Part shown: positions 55,023-63,895 of the stretch, piece after piece
Position numbering within the stretch: position 1 is the stretch's first letter
Layout: each line of letters begins with the position of its first letter
NCBI RefSeq assembly: GCF_900606115.1
Contig: NZ_UWPJ01000020.1
Coordinates: forward strand, 1-63,895
Reading direction: 5' to 3'
DNA from: Pigmentiphaga humi
GTDB lineage: Bacteria > Pseudomonadota > Gammaproteobacteria > Burkholderiales > Burkholderiaceae_B
Length of the DNA: 63,895 nucleotides
Translations under genes and position numbers: made by a program
The notes under the pieces: generated by a model
The model's input: the letters and a program-made list of their open reading frames with translations, nothing else
The model's database searches: none
Told to the model about the DNA's origin: nothing

Positions 55023-56467
55023 TGCGCCTCGCGTCCGGGACGGCGGCGCTGGCCCTGACCCGGCGTGCCGGGGCCGCGCTGCTGCGGCGGAACGGTGGCC
55101 GCGGCGGCGGGCTGCGTGCCGCTGACCACCTGCACCTGGGCGCCGTCGCGCAGCCGGTCCACGCCTTCGACCACGACCCGCTCGCCCGGCTTGAGGCCCT
55201 CCAGCACGGCGACGCGCTCGCCATCGACCTGCCCGAGCTTGAGCACGCGCAGCCCGACGGTGTTGTCTTCCTTCGCCACGTAGACGAACGTGCCGGGCGT
55301 GCCCCGCTGCACCGCGCCGGCCGGGATCACGGTGGCCCCGGTCTGGGTGCGCACGTGCAGCCGGACGTTGACGAACTGGTTGGGGAACAGGCTTTCGTCC
55401 TTGTTCTCGAAGCGCGCCTTGAGCTTGACCGTGCCGGTGGCGGTGTCGATCTGGTTGTCCAGCGTGGCCAGCACGCCGTCGGCAATGTGGCGGATATCGG
55501 CGCGGTCATAGGCCTGCACGGCCAGCGTCTTGCCGGCGCGCAACTGGGCCAGCACGTCGGGCAGGTCGCCTTCGGCGATGGTGAACAGGATGGAAATGGG
55601 CTGGGTCTGGGTGATGATGACCAGGCCGGTGGCGTCGCTGCTGGTCACCAGGTTGCCCTGGTCGACCTGGCGCAGGCCCAGGCGGCCGGCGATCGGCGCG
55701 GTCACCCGGGTGTAGTCGAGCTGCAGCTTGGCGTTGTCGACGGCGGCCTGGTTGGTCTTGATGGTGCCTTCGTATTGCCGCACCAGGGCGGTCTGGGTGT
55801 CGACCTGCTGGCGCGCGATGGAGTCCTGCTCGTACAGCGTCTTGTAGCGTTCGAGGTCGCGCCGCGCGTTGTCGAGCTGGGCGCGGTTCTGCTCGAGAGT
55901 GCCCTCGGCCTGCGCCAGCGCGACCTGGTAGGCGCGCGGGTCGATCTGCACCAGCAGGTCGCCGGCCTTGACCAATTGGCCTTCCTGGAAGAACACCTTC
56001 TGCAGTTCGCCGTTGACCTTGCTGCGCACGGTGACCGTGTTGTAGGAAGTGACCGTGCCCAGCGACTTGATGAACACCTTCATGTCTTCGCTGCGCGCCT
56101 CGACCACCCGCACCGGCGTCGGCGCCTGCATGAAGGCGCCCGGTCCGCCCGGGCCGGGGCCCGGCGCCTGCACGGCGGCCTCGCGCTGATGCGCATGCCA
56201 CCACCAGTACCCCGCTCCCGCCAGGACCGCGATCAGGACCAGCAGCCATGGCCAGCGGGGTCTTTTGCCGCGGGACCGCGTAGCCCCCTCGGGGGGCAGC
56301 GCAGCCGAAGGCGCAGCGTGGGGGCCTTCATTTTTGCCGCCGGGCCGCCCCAAGGCAAAAGGCGCCCCCTCGGGGGGCAGCGCAGCCGAAGGCGTAGCGT
56401 GGGGGCCTTCATTTTTGCCGGGCTGGGGGGCGGGGGCCCGGTCGGGCTGGGGAGGGATGTCGGCCAT
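55019..56467 (-). CDS. mdtA: RND efflux periplasmic adaptor (MdtA-like) with repeat-derived N-terminus
   Basis: A 482-residue adaptor linking the pumps to the channel. The membrane segment is at about 75-90 ([19 protein letters not shown]); lipoyl and barrel domains follow ([19 protein letters not shown], then [20 protein letters not shown]). Residues about 16-65, before the membrane segment, are two copies of a 27-residue unit ([17 protein letters not shown]) encoded by tandem type II repeats. No ATG or GTG start lies between the repeats and the membrane segment, so the repeats appear truly translated. The Gly/Pro-rich C-terminus is also low complexity. Confidence 0.92.
   Translation of the reverse strand: MADIPPQPDRAPAPQPGKNEGPHATPSAALPPEGAPFALGRPGGKNEGPHAAPSAALPPEGATRSRGKRPRWPWLLVLIAVLAGAGYWWWHAHQREAAVQAPGPGPGGPGAFMQAPTPVRVVEARSEDMKVFIKSLGTVTSYNTVTVRSKVNGELQKVFFQEGQLVKAGDLLVQIDPRAYQVALAQAEGTLEQNRAQLDNARRDLERYKTLYEQDSIARQQVDTQTALVRQYEGTIKTNQAAVDNAKLQLDYTRVTAPIAGRLGLRQVDQGNLVTSSDATGLVIITQTQPISILFTIAEGDLPDVLAQLRAGKTLAVQAYDRADIRHIADGVLATLDNQIDTATGTVKLKARFENKDESLFPNQFVNVRLHVRTQTGATVIPAGAVQRGTPGTFVYVAKEDNTVGLRVLKLGQVDGERVAVLEGLKPGERVVVEGVDRLRDGAQVQVVSGTQPAAAATVPPQQRGPGTPGQGQRRRPGREAQ
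56265..56425 (-). repeat. Tandem type II dispersed repeats inside the mdtA-like gene
   Basis: Two copies, 81 bp apart (a multiple of three), of the type II element; on the plus strand each has the core GCCGGGCCGCCCCAAGG or its remains, GCCCCCTCGGGGGGC and GCGTGGGGGCCTTCATTTTTGCCG-like ends. They are read as protein by the minus strand. Confidence 0.85.
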
Positions 56468-56642
56468 GGGGTTCGGGAAAAGGCTGGGCTGGGTCGCGCC
56501 GCACGCAAACGATCCGATTCTGCGGCGGTCTCTACATTAGTGCAGTTTGCGGGCGGGAGGCGGGATCGCATGCGGTTTGAAATCGTTCGAAATCGTTAGT
56601 TGCTCAGAGCCAGTGCCAGGCGCCTTCCGGCGTGAACAGGCT

Positions 56643-57464
56643 TCAGCCGCGACATTCTGCCTGCATCGGCCGCCCCGAGGGCGTCCGGGCTTGCCCGGGG
56701 GTGCGCGCCACGGCCAGCGCTGATACGTGCCTGGCGCCGGCGGCGCGCAGCGCCGCGGCTGCCTCGTGCAGCGTGCTGCCGGTGGTCATGACGTCGTCGA
56801 CCAGGCCCACGGCCATCCCGGCCAACGGGCGCCGGCACAGGTACAGGCCGTGCGCCGACGCCCTTCTGTCCTGGCGGCCCAGGCCGCTCTGCTTGGCCTG
56901 CTCGCGCGTGCGTTCCAGCAGGCCGTGCCGCACCGGCAGCCCGAGATCGCGGCCGAGCGCCTGCGCGATCTCGGCGGCGGGGTTGAAGCCGCGGCGGCGC
57001 AGCGAGGCTGCCGACGCCGGCACGGGGACCAGCACCGTCTCCAGATCCAGCGGCTGGGCGTGTTCCAGGACGGATTCGGCGAGCAGGTTGCCCAGCAGGC
57101 CGGCGCGGCCATAGCGCAGGCCGTTCTTGAGCTGCAGCACCAGGAGGTCGGCCGGCGGCGTGTAATCGAAGGCAATGATGGTGCGGTCGAAGGCGGGGAC
57201 GCGGTCCGCGCAGTCGGGACAGCAGGCGTCGTGCTCCGGCAGAGGCAAGGCGCAGCGCGGGCAGCGCCACGGCAGTCCCGAACCGCCGGAGGCGCGCGCG
57301 GCGCCGCACAGGGCCGCTTCGCAGGGGTCGCAGAGGCCGCCGCCACGCGCCCGGCCGGCGCAGACCGGACAGTCCGAAGGAACGAGCGCGCGCAGGCGCG
57401 CGGCGCCGGCGTGCCAGCGGGCCAGGTGGCGGAACAGGGCGGCAGGATGGGGCTTGGCGGGCAT
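56643..57464 (-). CDS. ComF-family phosphoribosyltransferase-like protein
   Basis: A 273-residue protein. The N-terminal zinc ribbon has four CxxC pairs (CPVC, CDPC, CPRC and CPDC), followed by a phosphoribosyltransferase domain with LVDDVMTTGSTL. ComF proteins are tied to DNA uptake in naturally competent bacteria and occur widely without proven competence. The start at 57464 lacks a good ribosome site; a slightly different start is possible. Divergent from the methyltransferase gene. Confidence 0.85.
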   Translation of the reverse strand: MPAKPHPAALFRHLARWHAGAARLRALVPSDCPVCAGRARGGGLCDPCEAALCGAARASGGSGLPWRCPRCALPLPEHDACCPDCADRVPAFDRTIIAFDYTPPADLLVLQLKNGLRYGRAGLLGNLLAESVLEHAQPLDLETVLVPVPASAASLRRRGFNPAAEIAQALGRDLGLPVRHGLLERTREQAKQSGLGRQDRRASAHGLYLCRRPLAGMAVGLVDDVMTTGSTLHEAAAALRAAGARHVSALAVARTPGQARTPSGRPMQAECRG

Positions 57465-57558
57465 CGGGGGGCTGACGATGGCATCATGGAGGCTGGTGCG
57501 GAACGGATAGGCCGCGCCCGCAGTGTAGAAAACCCCTGGCCGATTTGCGCATGACCCG

Positions 57559-58503
57559 ATGACAGAAAACTCCCACCCCGAACGCTTGCCCTCGCTGCCG
57601 CTGGTGCGCGGCCACGTCGCCCGCCAGTTCGGCCGCCGGGGCGACCTGGAGGCGGCGCAGTTCCTGTACGGGGAAGTCGGCTCCCGCATGGCCGAGCGGC
57701 TGGGCTATATCCGCCTGGCGCCGGGCGCAATGCTGGATGCGGGCTGCGGCGCGGGCGCCGCGCTGCCGCTGCTGCAGGCGCGCTACCCGGCGGCATCGTA
57801 TACGGGTCTGGACCTCAGCGCCGGCGTGCTGGAACATGCCCGCCGTCGCCATCTGCCGTCCATGGGCGGGCGGCTGCGGCATTCGGCCCTGAAGCTGGCC
57901 GGGCGCAGTCCCGCGGCGCTGCCGGCATTCGTCGAGGCCGACATGGCGCGCACCGGGCTGGCGCCCGAATCGCAAGACCTGGTCTGGTCCAACATGGCGC
58001 TGCACTGGCATCCGGAACCCCACGCGGTGCTGGCCGAATGGCGCCGCATCACGCGGGTGGGCGGCCTGGTCATGTTCAGCTGCCTGGGGCCGGGCACTTT
58101 CCGCCAATTGCGCGATGCCGTGGCGCGCGCCGGCCTGGAGACCGCCACGCCGCCGTTCGTGGACATGCACGACTTCGGCGACCTGCTGGTGGAGAACGGT
58201 TTCGCCGATCCGGTCATGGACCAGGAGGTGCTGACCTTCACCTACGAGAACCCGCTGCGCTTGCTGCGCGACGTGCGCGACCTGGGCGGCAACCCCGCCG
58301 TGGGCCGCCGCCGCGGCCTGGCGACGCCGGCCTGGCGGCGCCGGCTGGCCGAGGCGCTCGATGCCGGCCGCGACGACGACGGCCTGCTGCGCCTGAGCGT
58401 CGAGGTCGCCTATGGCCATGCGTGGCGCGCCGGCTCGTTCCAGGCCGCGCCCGGCGAGACCCGCGTCGCGGTTGCCGCCATAGGCCGGAAACGCAGCCGA
58501 TGA
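57559..58503 (+). CDS. SAM-dependent methyltransferase (BioC-like)
   Basis: A 314-residue class I methyltransferase. LDAGCGAGAALPLL is motif I, YTGLDLSAGVLEHAR motif II and LVWSNMALHWHPEP the post-motif, close to BioC-type malonyl-ACP methyltransferases. No other biotin genes are nearby, so the BioC role is tentative. Confidence 0.8.
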   Translation: MTENSHPERLPSLPLVRGHVARQFGRRGDLEAAQFLYGEVGSRMAERLGYIRLAPGAMLDAGCGAGAALPLLQARYPAASYTGLDLSAGVLEHARRRHLPSMGGRLRHSALKLAGRSPAALPAFVEADMARTGLAPESQDLVWSNMALHWHPEPHAVLAEWRRITRVGGLVMFSCLGPGTFRQLRDAVARAGLETATPPFVDMHDFGDLLVENGFADPVMDQEVLTFTYENPLRLLRDVRDLGGNPAVGRRRGLATPAWRRRLAEALDAGRDDDGLLRLSVEVAYGHAWRAGSFQAAPGETRVAVAAIGRKRSR

Positions 58504-58523
58504 GCCGTCCCTGGCCGCCCCGG

Positions 58524-58553
58524 TTGCTGGCCTGGCGAGGCTCCCCGTATAAT
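58524..58553 (+). promoter_or_regulatory. Sigma70 promoter of the ctaCDGE operon
   Basis: TTGCTG at 58524-58529, 18-bp spacer, TATAAT at 58548-58553. The leader of about 150 nt starts with an inverted repeat (ATGCGC at 58565 and GCGCAT at 58593) around an AT-rich loop. Confidence 0.6.
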
Positions 58554-58706
58554 CCGTCGGTTCTATGCGCCGGTACATAATTATTTTTCGGTGCGCATGG
58601 CCTAAGTTTTTGTGGCGGTGGAGACCCGCACAGACTGCGCAATCAGCAAGCCGCGCAGGGGGTTGACCGCCTGAATAACACTAAACGCTGTTCTTCGAGG
58701 TCGGAC

Positions 58707-59867
58707 ATGAAGAAGTGGTTGGGTGGGACGTTGGGGGCAATACTGGTCAACGCGATGGCCAGCGGTGCAGCACTGGCCGTAAACGACAGCGCGGGTGGCC
58801 CGAAGGTCAATCAGCTCAACCTGCATGCACCTGTCACCAGTATCGCGGCGGATATCGAGTGGCTGCACTGGATGATGCTGGGCATCTGTCTGATCATCTT
58901 CCTCGCCGTGTTCGCGGTGATGTTCTATTCCATCTGGGCCCACCGCAAGTCTCGCGGCGCCAAGCCCGCCACCTTCCACGAAAGCATCGGCGTCGAGATC
59001 GCCTGGACCGTCGTGCCCTTCCTGATCGTGATCGGCATGGCGCTGCCCGCCACCAAGACCGTGGTCGCGATGAAGGACACCTCCAATGCCGACCTGACCG
59101 TCAAGGCCACGGGCTACCAGTGGAAGTGGGGTTACGACTACCTGAACGGCGAAGGCGAGGGCATCGCCTTCCTGTCCAACCTGTCCACGCCGGCGGCCCA
59201 GATGAACGGCACCGAGCCCAAGGGCGACAACTACCTGATCGAGGTCGACAACCCGTTGGTGGTGCCGGTCAACAAGAAAGTCCGCGTAGTCACGACCGCG
59301 AACGACGTGATCCACGCCTGGATGGTGCCGGCCTTCGGCGTCAAGCAGGATGCGATTCCCGGCTTCGTGCGCGACACCTGGTTCCGCGCCGAGAAAGTCG
59401 GCGAGTTCCGCGGCCAATGCGCCGAGCTCTGCGGCAAGGACCACGCCTTCATGCCCATCGTGGTGAAGGTCGTGTCGCAGGAGGACTACAGCAAGTGGGT
59501 CGAGGAGCAGAAGGCCAAGCTGGCCGCCCTGGCCGACGATCCGAACAAGACCTGGACCGCTGACGAGCTCAAGACGCGCGGCGAGAAAGTGTTCGCCTCC
59601 AATTGCGTGGCCTGTCACCAGGCCAACGGCAAGGGCGTGCCGGGCACCTTCCCCGCGCTCGATGGCGATCCCACCGTGCTGGGCCCCAAGGCCGCGCAGA
59701 TCGAGGTCGTCCTGAAAGGCCGTCCCGGCACCGCCATGGCCTCGTTCGCCCACTTGTCCGACACCGAGATCGGCGCCGTCATCACCTATACCCGCAATGC
59801 CTGGAGCAATGCCGGCAAGGGCGAAGACCCGGTCGTGCAACCTCTGGACGTGAAATCCGCCCGCTGA
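58707..59867 (+). CDS. ctaC: Cytochrome c oxidase subunit II with fused cytochrome c
   Basis: A 386-residue membrane-anchored subunit. Signal-like first segment, then two transmembrane helices; the CuA domain has its ligands at about H203, C238, C242, H246 and M249 ([12 protein letters not shown]). The C-terminal tail holds a heme c motif CVACH (300-304), so electrons can enter from cytochrome c directly. First gene of the aa3 oxidase operon. Confidence 0.95.
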   Translation: MKKWLGGTLGAILVNAMASGAALAVNDSAGGPKVNQLNLHAPVTSIAADIEWLHWMMLGICLIIFLAVFAVMFYSIWAHRKSRGAKPATFHESIGVEIAWTVVPFLIVIGMALPATKTVVAMKDTSNADLTVKATGYQWKWGYDYLNGEGEGIAFLSNLSTPAAQMNGTEPKGDNYLIEVDNPLVVPVNKKVRVVTTANDVIHAWMVPAFGVKQDAIPGFVRDTWFRAEKVGEFRGQCAELCGKDHAFMPIVVKVVSQEDYSKWVEEQKAKLAALADDPNKTWTADELKTRGEKVFASNCVACHQANGKGVPGTFPALDGDPTVLGPKAAQIEVVLKGRPGTAMASFAHLSDTEIGAVITYTRNAWSNAGKGEDPVVQPLDVKSAR

Positions 59868-59970
59868 GTCCGGCCAGGCCGCCCCGCGGGGCGGCCGTGA
59901 AACCCCGGTGTTCCAGTTTCTATTGAATGTCGTCGTCTCGATAACGAAGACTGCAGTGCAAGGAGCCACC

Positions 59971-61578
59971 ATGAGCAGCACCACGATCGACCACGCCCCC
60001 GGGCACGATCATGACGACCACGCGCACGACCACGGCCATCCGACGGGCTGGCGGCGCTGGCTGTTCGCCACCAACCACAAGGACATCGGCACGATGTACC
60101 TGATCTTCTCCTTCACCATGCTGTTGGAGGGGGGGCTGCTCGCACTGCTGCTGCGCACCGAGCTGTTCGAACCGGGCATCCAGTTCTTCCGTCCGGAGCT
60201 GTTCAACCAGTTCACCACCATGCACGGCCTGATCATGGTGTTCGGCGCCATCATGCCGGCCTTCGTGGGCTTTGCGAACTGGATGATCCCGCTGCAGATC
60301 GGCGCGTCCGACATGGCTTTCGCGCGCATGAACAACTTCAGCTTCTGGCTGCTGCCGGTGGCCGCGATCCTGCTGACCACCTCGTTCTTCGTGCCCGGCG
60401 GCGCCACCGCCGCGGGCTGGACGCTGTACGCGCCGCTGTCCGTGCAGATGGGCCCCGGCATGGATTTCGCGATCTTCGCGGTCCACATCATGGGCGCCTC
60501 GTCCATCATGGGCGCGATCAACATCATCGTGACCGTCCTGAACATGCGCGCGCCCGGCATGACGCTGATGAAGATGCCGCTGTTCTGCTGGACCTGGCTG
60601 ATCACCGCCTACCTGCTGATCGCCGTGATGCCCGTGCTGGCCGGCGCCATCACCATGGTGCTGACCGACCGCCACTTCGGCACCTCGTTCTTCAACGCCG
60701 CCGGCGGCGGCGATCCGGTCATGTACCAGCACGTGTTCTGGTTCTTCGGCCACCCCGAGGTCTACATCATGATCCTGCCGGCCTTCGGGATCGTCTCGGC
60801 CATCGTGCCGACCTTCGCCCGCAAGCGCCTGTTCGGCTATGCCTCGATGGTGTATGCCACCGCCTCGATCGCGATCCTGTCGTTCATCGTCTGGGCGCAC
60901 CATATGTTCACCACCGGCATGCCGGTGACCGGCCAGTTGTTCTTCATGTACGCGACCATGCTGATCGCGGTGCCCACGGGGGTGAAGATCTTCAACTGGG
61001 TCGCCACCATGTGGCGCGGCTCCATGACCTTCGAAACCCCGATGCTGTTCGCCATCGGCTTCATCTTCGTGTTCTCGATGGGCGGTTTCACCGGCCTGAT
61101 CCTGGCCGTCGCGCCCATCGACATCCAGGTGCAGGACACCTATTACGTGGTGGCCCACTTCCATTACGTGCTGGTGGCCGGCTCGCTGTTCGCGCTGTTC
61201 GGCGGCACCTACTATTGGCTGCCCAAGTGGACCGGCGTGATGTACGACGAAAAGCTCGGCAAGATCCATTTCTGGTCGTCGCTGCTCTCTTTCAACCTGA
61301 CCTTCTTCCCGATGCACTTCCTGGGCCTGGCGGGCATGCCGCGCCGCTATGCGGACTATGCCGCGCAGTTCACCGATTTCCACCAGATCGCCACCATCGG
61401 CGCATTCTGGTTCGGCCTGTCGCAGCTGCTGTTCCTGTACGTGGTGCTCAAGGCCTACAGCGGCAAGGGCGCGCCGGCGCCGTCCAACCCCTGGGGCGCC
61501 GAAGACGGCGGCCTGGAGTGGACGCTGCCGTCGCCGGCTCCGTACCATTCGTTCGAAACCCCGCCCGTGGTCCAATAA
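59971..61578 (+). CDS. ctaD: Cytochrome c oxidase subunit I
   Basis: A 535-residue heme-copper oxidase core with twelve membrane helices. [12 protein letters not shown] is the low-spin heme segment; [14 protein letters not shown] carries the CuB His/Tyr pair and VVAHFHYVL the heme a3 and a ligands. A short His-rich start (about 20 residues) precedes it. ATG at 59971 follows AAGGAG. Confidence 0.97.
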   Translation: MSSTTIDHAPGHDHDDHAHDHGHPTGWRRWLFATNHKDIGTMYLIFSFTMLLEGGLLALLLRTELFEPGIQFFRPELFNQFTTMHGLIMVFGAIMPAFVGFANWMIPLQIGASDMAFARMNNFSFWLLPVAAILLTTSFFVPGGATAAGWTLYAPLSVQMGPGMDFAIFAVHIMGASSIMGAINIIVTVLNMRAPGMTLMKMPLFCWTWLITAYLLIAVMPVLAGAITMVLTDRHFGTSFFNAAGGGDPVMYQHVFWFFGHPEVYIMILPAFGIVSAIVPTFARKRLFGYASMVYATASIAILSFIVWAHHMFTTGMPVTGQLFFMYATMLIAVPTGVKIFNWVATMWRGSMTFETPMLFAIGFIFVFSMGGFTGLILAVAPIDIQVQDTYYVVAHFHYVLVAGSLFALFGGTYYWLPKWTGVMYDEKLGKIHFWSSLLSFNLTFFPMHFLGLAGMPRRYADYAAQFTDFHQIATIGAFWFGLSQLLFLYVVLKAYSGKGAPAPSNPWGAEDGGLEWTLPSPAPYHSFETPPVVQ

Positions 61579-61676
61579 TGCTCACGGCCGAGCAGCGCCG
61601 CCGCAACCGGCGCACGGGTTTCATCCTGCTGGCCCTGGTCGTCGCCTTTTTCGTGGCGGCGATCTGGAGGGCGTAG
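61578..61676 (+). CDS. Cytochrome oxidase small assembly protein
   Basis: A 32-residue protein, basic at the start ([14 protein letters not shown]) with one membrane helix. The ATG overlaps the ctaD stop by one base. Similar tiny proteins lie at this position in other betaproteobacterial oxidase operons. Confidence 0.75.
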   Translation: MLTAEQRRRNRRTGFILLALVVAFFVAAIWRA

Positions 61677-61686
61677 GAGACGGCAT

Positions 61687-61730
61687 CGGCGGACTGGCAA
61701 AGCCAGATCCGCTGTGCCCAGGGTCTGGGA
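61687..61730 (-). repeat. Short type I dispersed repeat (hairpin 1 only)
   Basis: Minus-strand reading gives GCGGA[T]CTGGC-TTT-GCCAGTCCGC, a complete hairpin 1 with the compensatory T-A pair. It lies between the small assembly gene and ctaG, within the operon. Confidence 0.75.
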
Positions 61731-61798
61731 CGCGGTGCCGTGCTGACGGGAAGCTATCTTGGATTGGGCATTCGCGACGTTTGAGGTATGTCTAGGGT

Positions 61799-62368
61799 AT
61801 GAAGCAGTCGGTTAGGACGAACAATCGCCGGATGCTGGGCAAGCTGGCCTTGATCATCGTGCTGATGTTCGGGTTCGGCTATGCACTGGTGCCGCTGTAC
61901 CAGGTCTTTTGCGAGATCACCGGTATCAACGTCCTCACCAAGGTCGATGAGGACGCCGTCCGCTTCGCGCGCAATACCCAGGTCGATACGAGCCGCACGG
62001 TCAAGATCGTGTTCGACAGCAACATCCAGGGGCCCTGGCGGTTTCGTCCGGTGCAGTCGTCCATGGAGGTCAATCCCGGCGAACTGGCGACCATCGTCTA
62101 CGAGATCGCCAACCAGCAGGATCGCCAGATGGCCGGGCAGGCGATTCCGAGCTATGCGCCGCTGGTGGCCGGGCAGTATTTCAAGAAGCTGGAGTGTTTC
62201 TGCTTTTCGCAGCAGGACCTGAAGGCACGCGAGACACGCCAGTTTCCGGTCGTGTTCGTGGTGGATCCCAAGCTGCCCAAAGAGGTGCAGACCATCACTT
62301 TGTCGTATACGTTTTTCGAGGTGGGCGCGCGGGCAGCCGCGGCGCCGTCGCCGGGAGAGGGAGCGTGA
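61799..62368 (+). CDS. ctaG: Cytochrome c oxidase assembly protein CtaG (Cox11)
   Basis: A 189-residue copper chaperone for CuB. One N-terminal membrane helix, then the periplasmic domain with KLECFCFSQQ (Cys pair binding Cu(I)). The ribosome site is weak. It follows ctaD and precedes ctaE as usual in this group. Confidence 0.94.
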   Translation: MKQSVRTNNRRMLGKLALIIVLMFGFGYALVPLYQVFCEITGINVLTKVDEDAVRFARNTQVDTSRTVKIVFDSNIQGPWRFRPVQSSMEVNPGELATIVYEIANQQDRQMAGQAIPSYAPLVAGQYFKKLECFCFSQQDLKARETRQFPVVFVVDPKLPKEVQTITLSYTFFEVGARAAAAPSPGEGA

Positions 62369-62580
62369 CAGCGGATCCTAAGCCTCCTGCCGGGCACAAG
62401 CTCAGTTTTTTCCAGACCTTGGGCGCCGTGCTGTGGTCGTTCACCGGCTTGCGCCGGGGGTCGGACTACCGGCGCGATACGACGGGCCTGAACCCCGTCT
62501 ACGTCATCATTGCAGCTTTGCTGCTGACGGCGGTTTTCGTGGTGGGGCTGCTGTTGGTCGTGAGGTCGGTCGTCGGTTAG
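62365..62580 (+). CDS. DUF2970 small membrane protein
   Basis: A 71-residue protein starting with GTG that overlaps the ctaG stop by 4 bp. Cytoplasmic start with SFFQTLGAVLWSFTGLRRGSDY, then one membrane helix (about 46-66). DUF2970 proteins are typical of oxidase operons; role unknown. Confidence 0.75.
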   Translation: MTADPKPPAGHKLSFFQTLGAVLWSFTGLRRGSDYRRDTTGLNPVYVIIAALLLTAVFVVGLLLVVRSVVG

Positions 62581-62696
62581 GCAAGGCCCTGTCCGCGAGG
62601 CGGGGAATACGAGAAAGAAAGAGTCCGGGCGGCCCATGGCGGGCCGGCATCGAAATAAAAAAGCGGGTTTTGTGGAATAGGCGAAGGAGAGTTGAG

Positions 62697-63572
62697 ATGA
62701 GTGCAAGCCACTCGGTTCCGAACAAGGAGGCGCCGTACTATTTCGTCCCGGCACCGTCCATGCATCCGGCGACGGCCAGCCTGGCGCTGCTGTTCTTCGG
62801 CATAGGCATGGCGCTCTGGGTCAACGGCAACGCGGCCGGGATGTGGTGTACGGCGGCCGGCGTGCTCGGCCTGTTGTTCGTGCTGTACCGCTGGTTCGGC
62901 GACTCCATCGCCGAGTCCGAGGGCGGGCTCTACAGCAAGCGGGTGGATGTTTCCTACCGCTGGAGCATGGCCTGGTTCATCTTCTCCGAGGTGATGTTCT
63001 TTTCCGCCTTCTTCGGGGCATTGTTCTACGCCCGGGTCTATACCACTCCCTGGCTGTCCGACTTCGACCATCGCATGGTGCTGTGGCCGTCCTTCACGGG
63101 CACCTGGCCCAACCTCGGCCCGGCGGGCGTGGTGGAGCCCTTTGCGGCAATGGGGCCGTTCTGGATTCCTACCATCAACACCGCGCTGCTGCTGACATCG
63201 GGCATCACGCTCACGATTTCCCACCATGCGCTGCTGGCCAACAACCGTTCGCGCTGCGCGCTCTGGCTGGCCATCACCATCGCGCTGGGCGCGGTGTTCA
63301 TGGTCTGCCAAGGCTATGAATACTTCCACGCCTACACGGAACTGAACCTCAAGCTCAGCTCGGGCGCCTTCGGCTCCACGTTCTACATGCTGACGGGCTT
63401 CCACGGCTTCCACGTCACCATGGGCGCGCTGATGCTGGCCGTCATGCTGCGGCGCCTGCTGCGGGGCGACTTCACCGCCACCCACCACTTCGGCTTCGAA
63501 GGCGCCGCCTGGTACTGGCACTTCGTGGACGTGGTCTGGCTGGGTCTGTACCTGTTCGTCTACTGGTTCTGA
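62697..63572 (+). CDS. ctaE: Cytochrome c oxidase subunit III
   Basis: A 291-residue subunit with seven membrane helices. Typical segments are FSEVMFFSAFFGALFY and TGFHGFHVTMGALML; the end is WHFVDVVWLGLYLFVYWF. GAAGGAGA precedes the ATG. Subunit III stabilises the enzyme's proton uptake. Confidence 0.95.
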   Translation: MSASHSVPNKEAPYYFVPAPSMHPATASLALLFFGIGMALWVNGNAAGMWCTAAGVLGLLFVLYRWFGDSIAESEGGLYSKRVDVSYRWSMAWFIFSEVMFFSAFFGALFYARVYTTPWLSDFDHRMVLWPSFTGTWPNLGPAGVVEPFAAMGPFWIPTINTALLLTSGITLTISHHALLANNRSRCALWLAITIALGAVFMVCQGYEYFHAYTELNLKLSSGAFGSTFYMLTGFHGFHVTMGALMLAVMLRRLLRGDFTATHHFGFEGAAWYWHFVDVVWLGLYLFVYWF

Positions 63573-63576
63573 TCGT

Positions 63577-63700
63577 CGGGCCCCAGCTTTTGGGGCCTCT
63601 GCGCGCTGATACACGCCCAGTAGGGCGAGCCCCCAGCCGCCACGCGGCAGCCCGCCGAGGGGAGCCTGGGCCCTCCTCGGGGCGGTCCGGCGCCGGGCCC
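63577..63700 (-). repeat. Hairpin plus type II dispersed repeat after ctaE
   Basis: Starts with GGCCCCA-GCTTT-TGGGGCC (a 7-bp hairpin without a T-run, perhaps the operon end). The minus strand then shows the type II core with two changes and GCCGC-GTG-GCGGC, parallel to the copy near 47190. Confidence 0.65.
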
Positions 63701-63789
63701 AGGAGGCCGCGCTTGCCCTGCGACGTTTTGACCGTGTCGCAAGGCGGCCGTTGGGGGCACAATGTTCCTCATGCCCTCACGTCGGCAAC

Positions 63790-63885
63790 TGCCGTCCCCG
63801 GACCCCGGGCGCTGCGGATCCGGCTCCGCCAGTCCGCAACCAAAGCCCCCTTGAGGGGGTCCGCGCGAGCGGGTAGGGGGTGGGC
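63790..63885 (+). repeat. Dispersed repeat, type I copy at window end
   Basis: Hairpin 1 with one C-A mismatch, hairpin 2 GCCCCC-TTGA-GGGGGT and hairpin 3 CCGC-GCGA-GCGG with a GNRA loop, then TAGGGGGTGGG. The 323 bp after ctaE hold only this and the preceding repeat; no gene start is convincing. Confidence 0.75.
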
Positions 63886-63895
63886 TCTTTAGGGG

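Noticed and set aside
63590..63892. Possible gene after ctaE
   Set aside because: The frame is a translation of type I/II repeats; start and ribosome site are poor.

Overview
The window looks like chromosomal DNA of a high-GC betaproteobacterium of the family Alcaligenaceae, probably Bordetella or a close relative such as Achromobacter. The grounds are gene content and order: hslVU; argB followed at a distance by a pyrimidine 5'-nucleotidase and slmA; gpmA-envC-ctpA-moeB; a rhodanese gene-grxC-secB-gpsA; ctaCDGE; and several Bug-type periplasmic solute-binding proteins, which are hugely expanded in this family. Housekeeping genes are very GC rich. The accessory block at about 19.1-27.7 kb looks less so in the lines I sampled. 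No rRNA, tRNA, CRISPR array, prophage or intact insertion sequence was seen.

Layout. 1-2.8 kb: tail of a DUF4351-type protein, then a Fur/Zur-type regulator, a COG0523 (CobW-type) zinc GTPase and a DksA that keeps only one of its four zinc cysteines. 3.1-5.0 kb: hslVU behind a sigma32-like promoter. 5.1-6.3 kb: a copper-responsive cueR-cusF-like pair with a textbook 19-bp-spacer promoter, then an array of DnaA-box-like sequences in front of argB. 7.4-11.2 kb: a three-subunit molybdenum aldehyde oxidoreductase (paoABC-like), lying between argB and the nucleotidase-slmA pair and bracketed by inverted copies of a dispersed repeat. 13.1-17.5 kb: a five-gene catabolic operon (extradiol-type dioxygenase, SGNH hydrolase, class II aldolase, FAH-family enzyme, Bug receptor). 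17.8-19.1 kb: an HdeD-like membrane protein fused to a probable permuted papain-like domain. 19.1-27.7 kb: a LysR/LuxR-controlled catabolic island (amidohydrolase, Bug receptor, MBL protein, DUF2783 protein, FAD monooxygenase, VOC protein, alpha/beta hydrolase). 27.7-35.5 kb: core genes. 35.6-43.6 kb: mixed metabolic genes and one decayed gene. 43.6-47.0 kb: a self-sufficient CYP116B-type P450 with an IclR regulator and a clear palindromic operator. 47.3-56.5 kb: an mdtABC-type RND efflux operon with its outer-membrane channel. 56.6-63.6 kb: a ComF-like gene, a methyltransferase gene and the cytochrome aa3 oxidase operon.

The most unusual theme is a family of short GC-rich dispersed repeats, at least ten copies in this window. 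Type I copies fold into three consecutive hairpins, and copies differ by compensatory base-pair changes. Type II copies share a 17-nt core and other hairpins. Copies flank hslVU, flank the paoABC-like operon, supply the last codons and stop of the efflux outer-membrane protein and, most strikingly, two tandem type II copies are translated in frame at the N-terminus of the MdtA-like protein. The second notable element is the run of same-strand DnaA-box-like motifs, spaced at about helical-turn multiples, upstream of argB.

All calls come from reading sequence and translations by eye. No database search, folding program or alignment was run.
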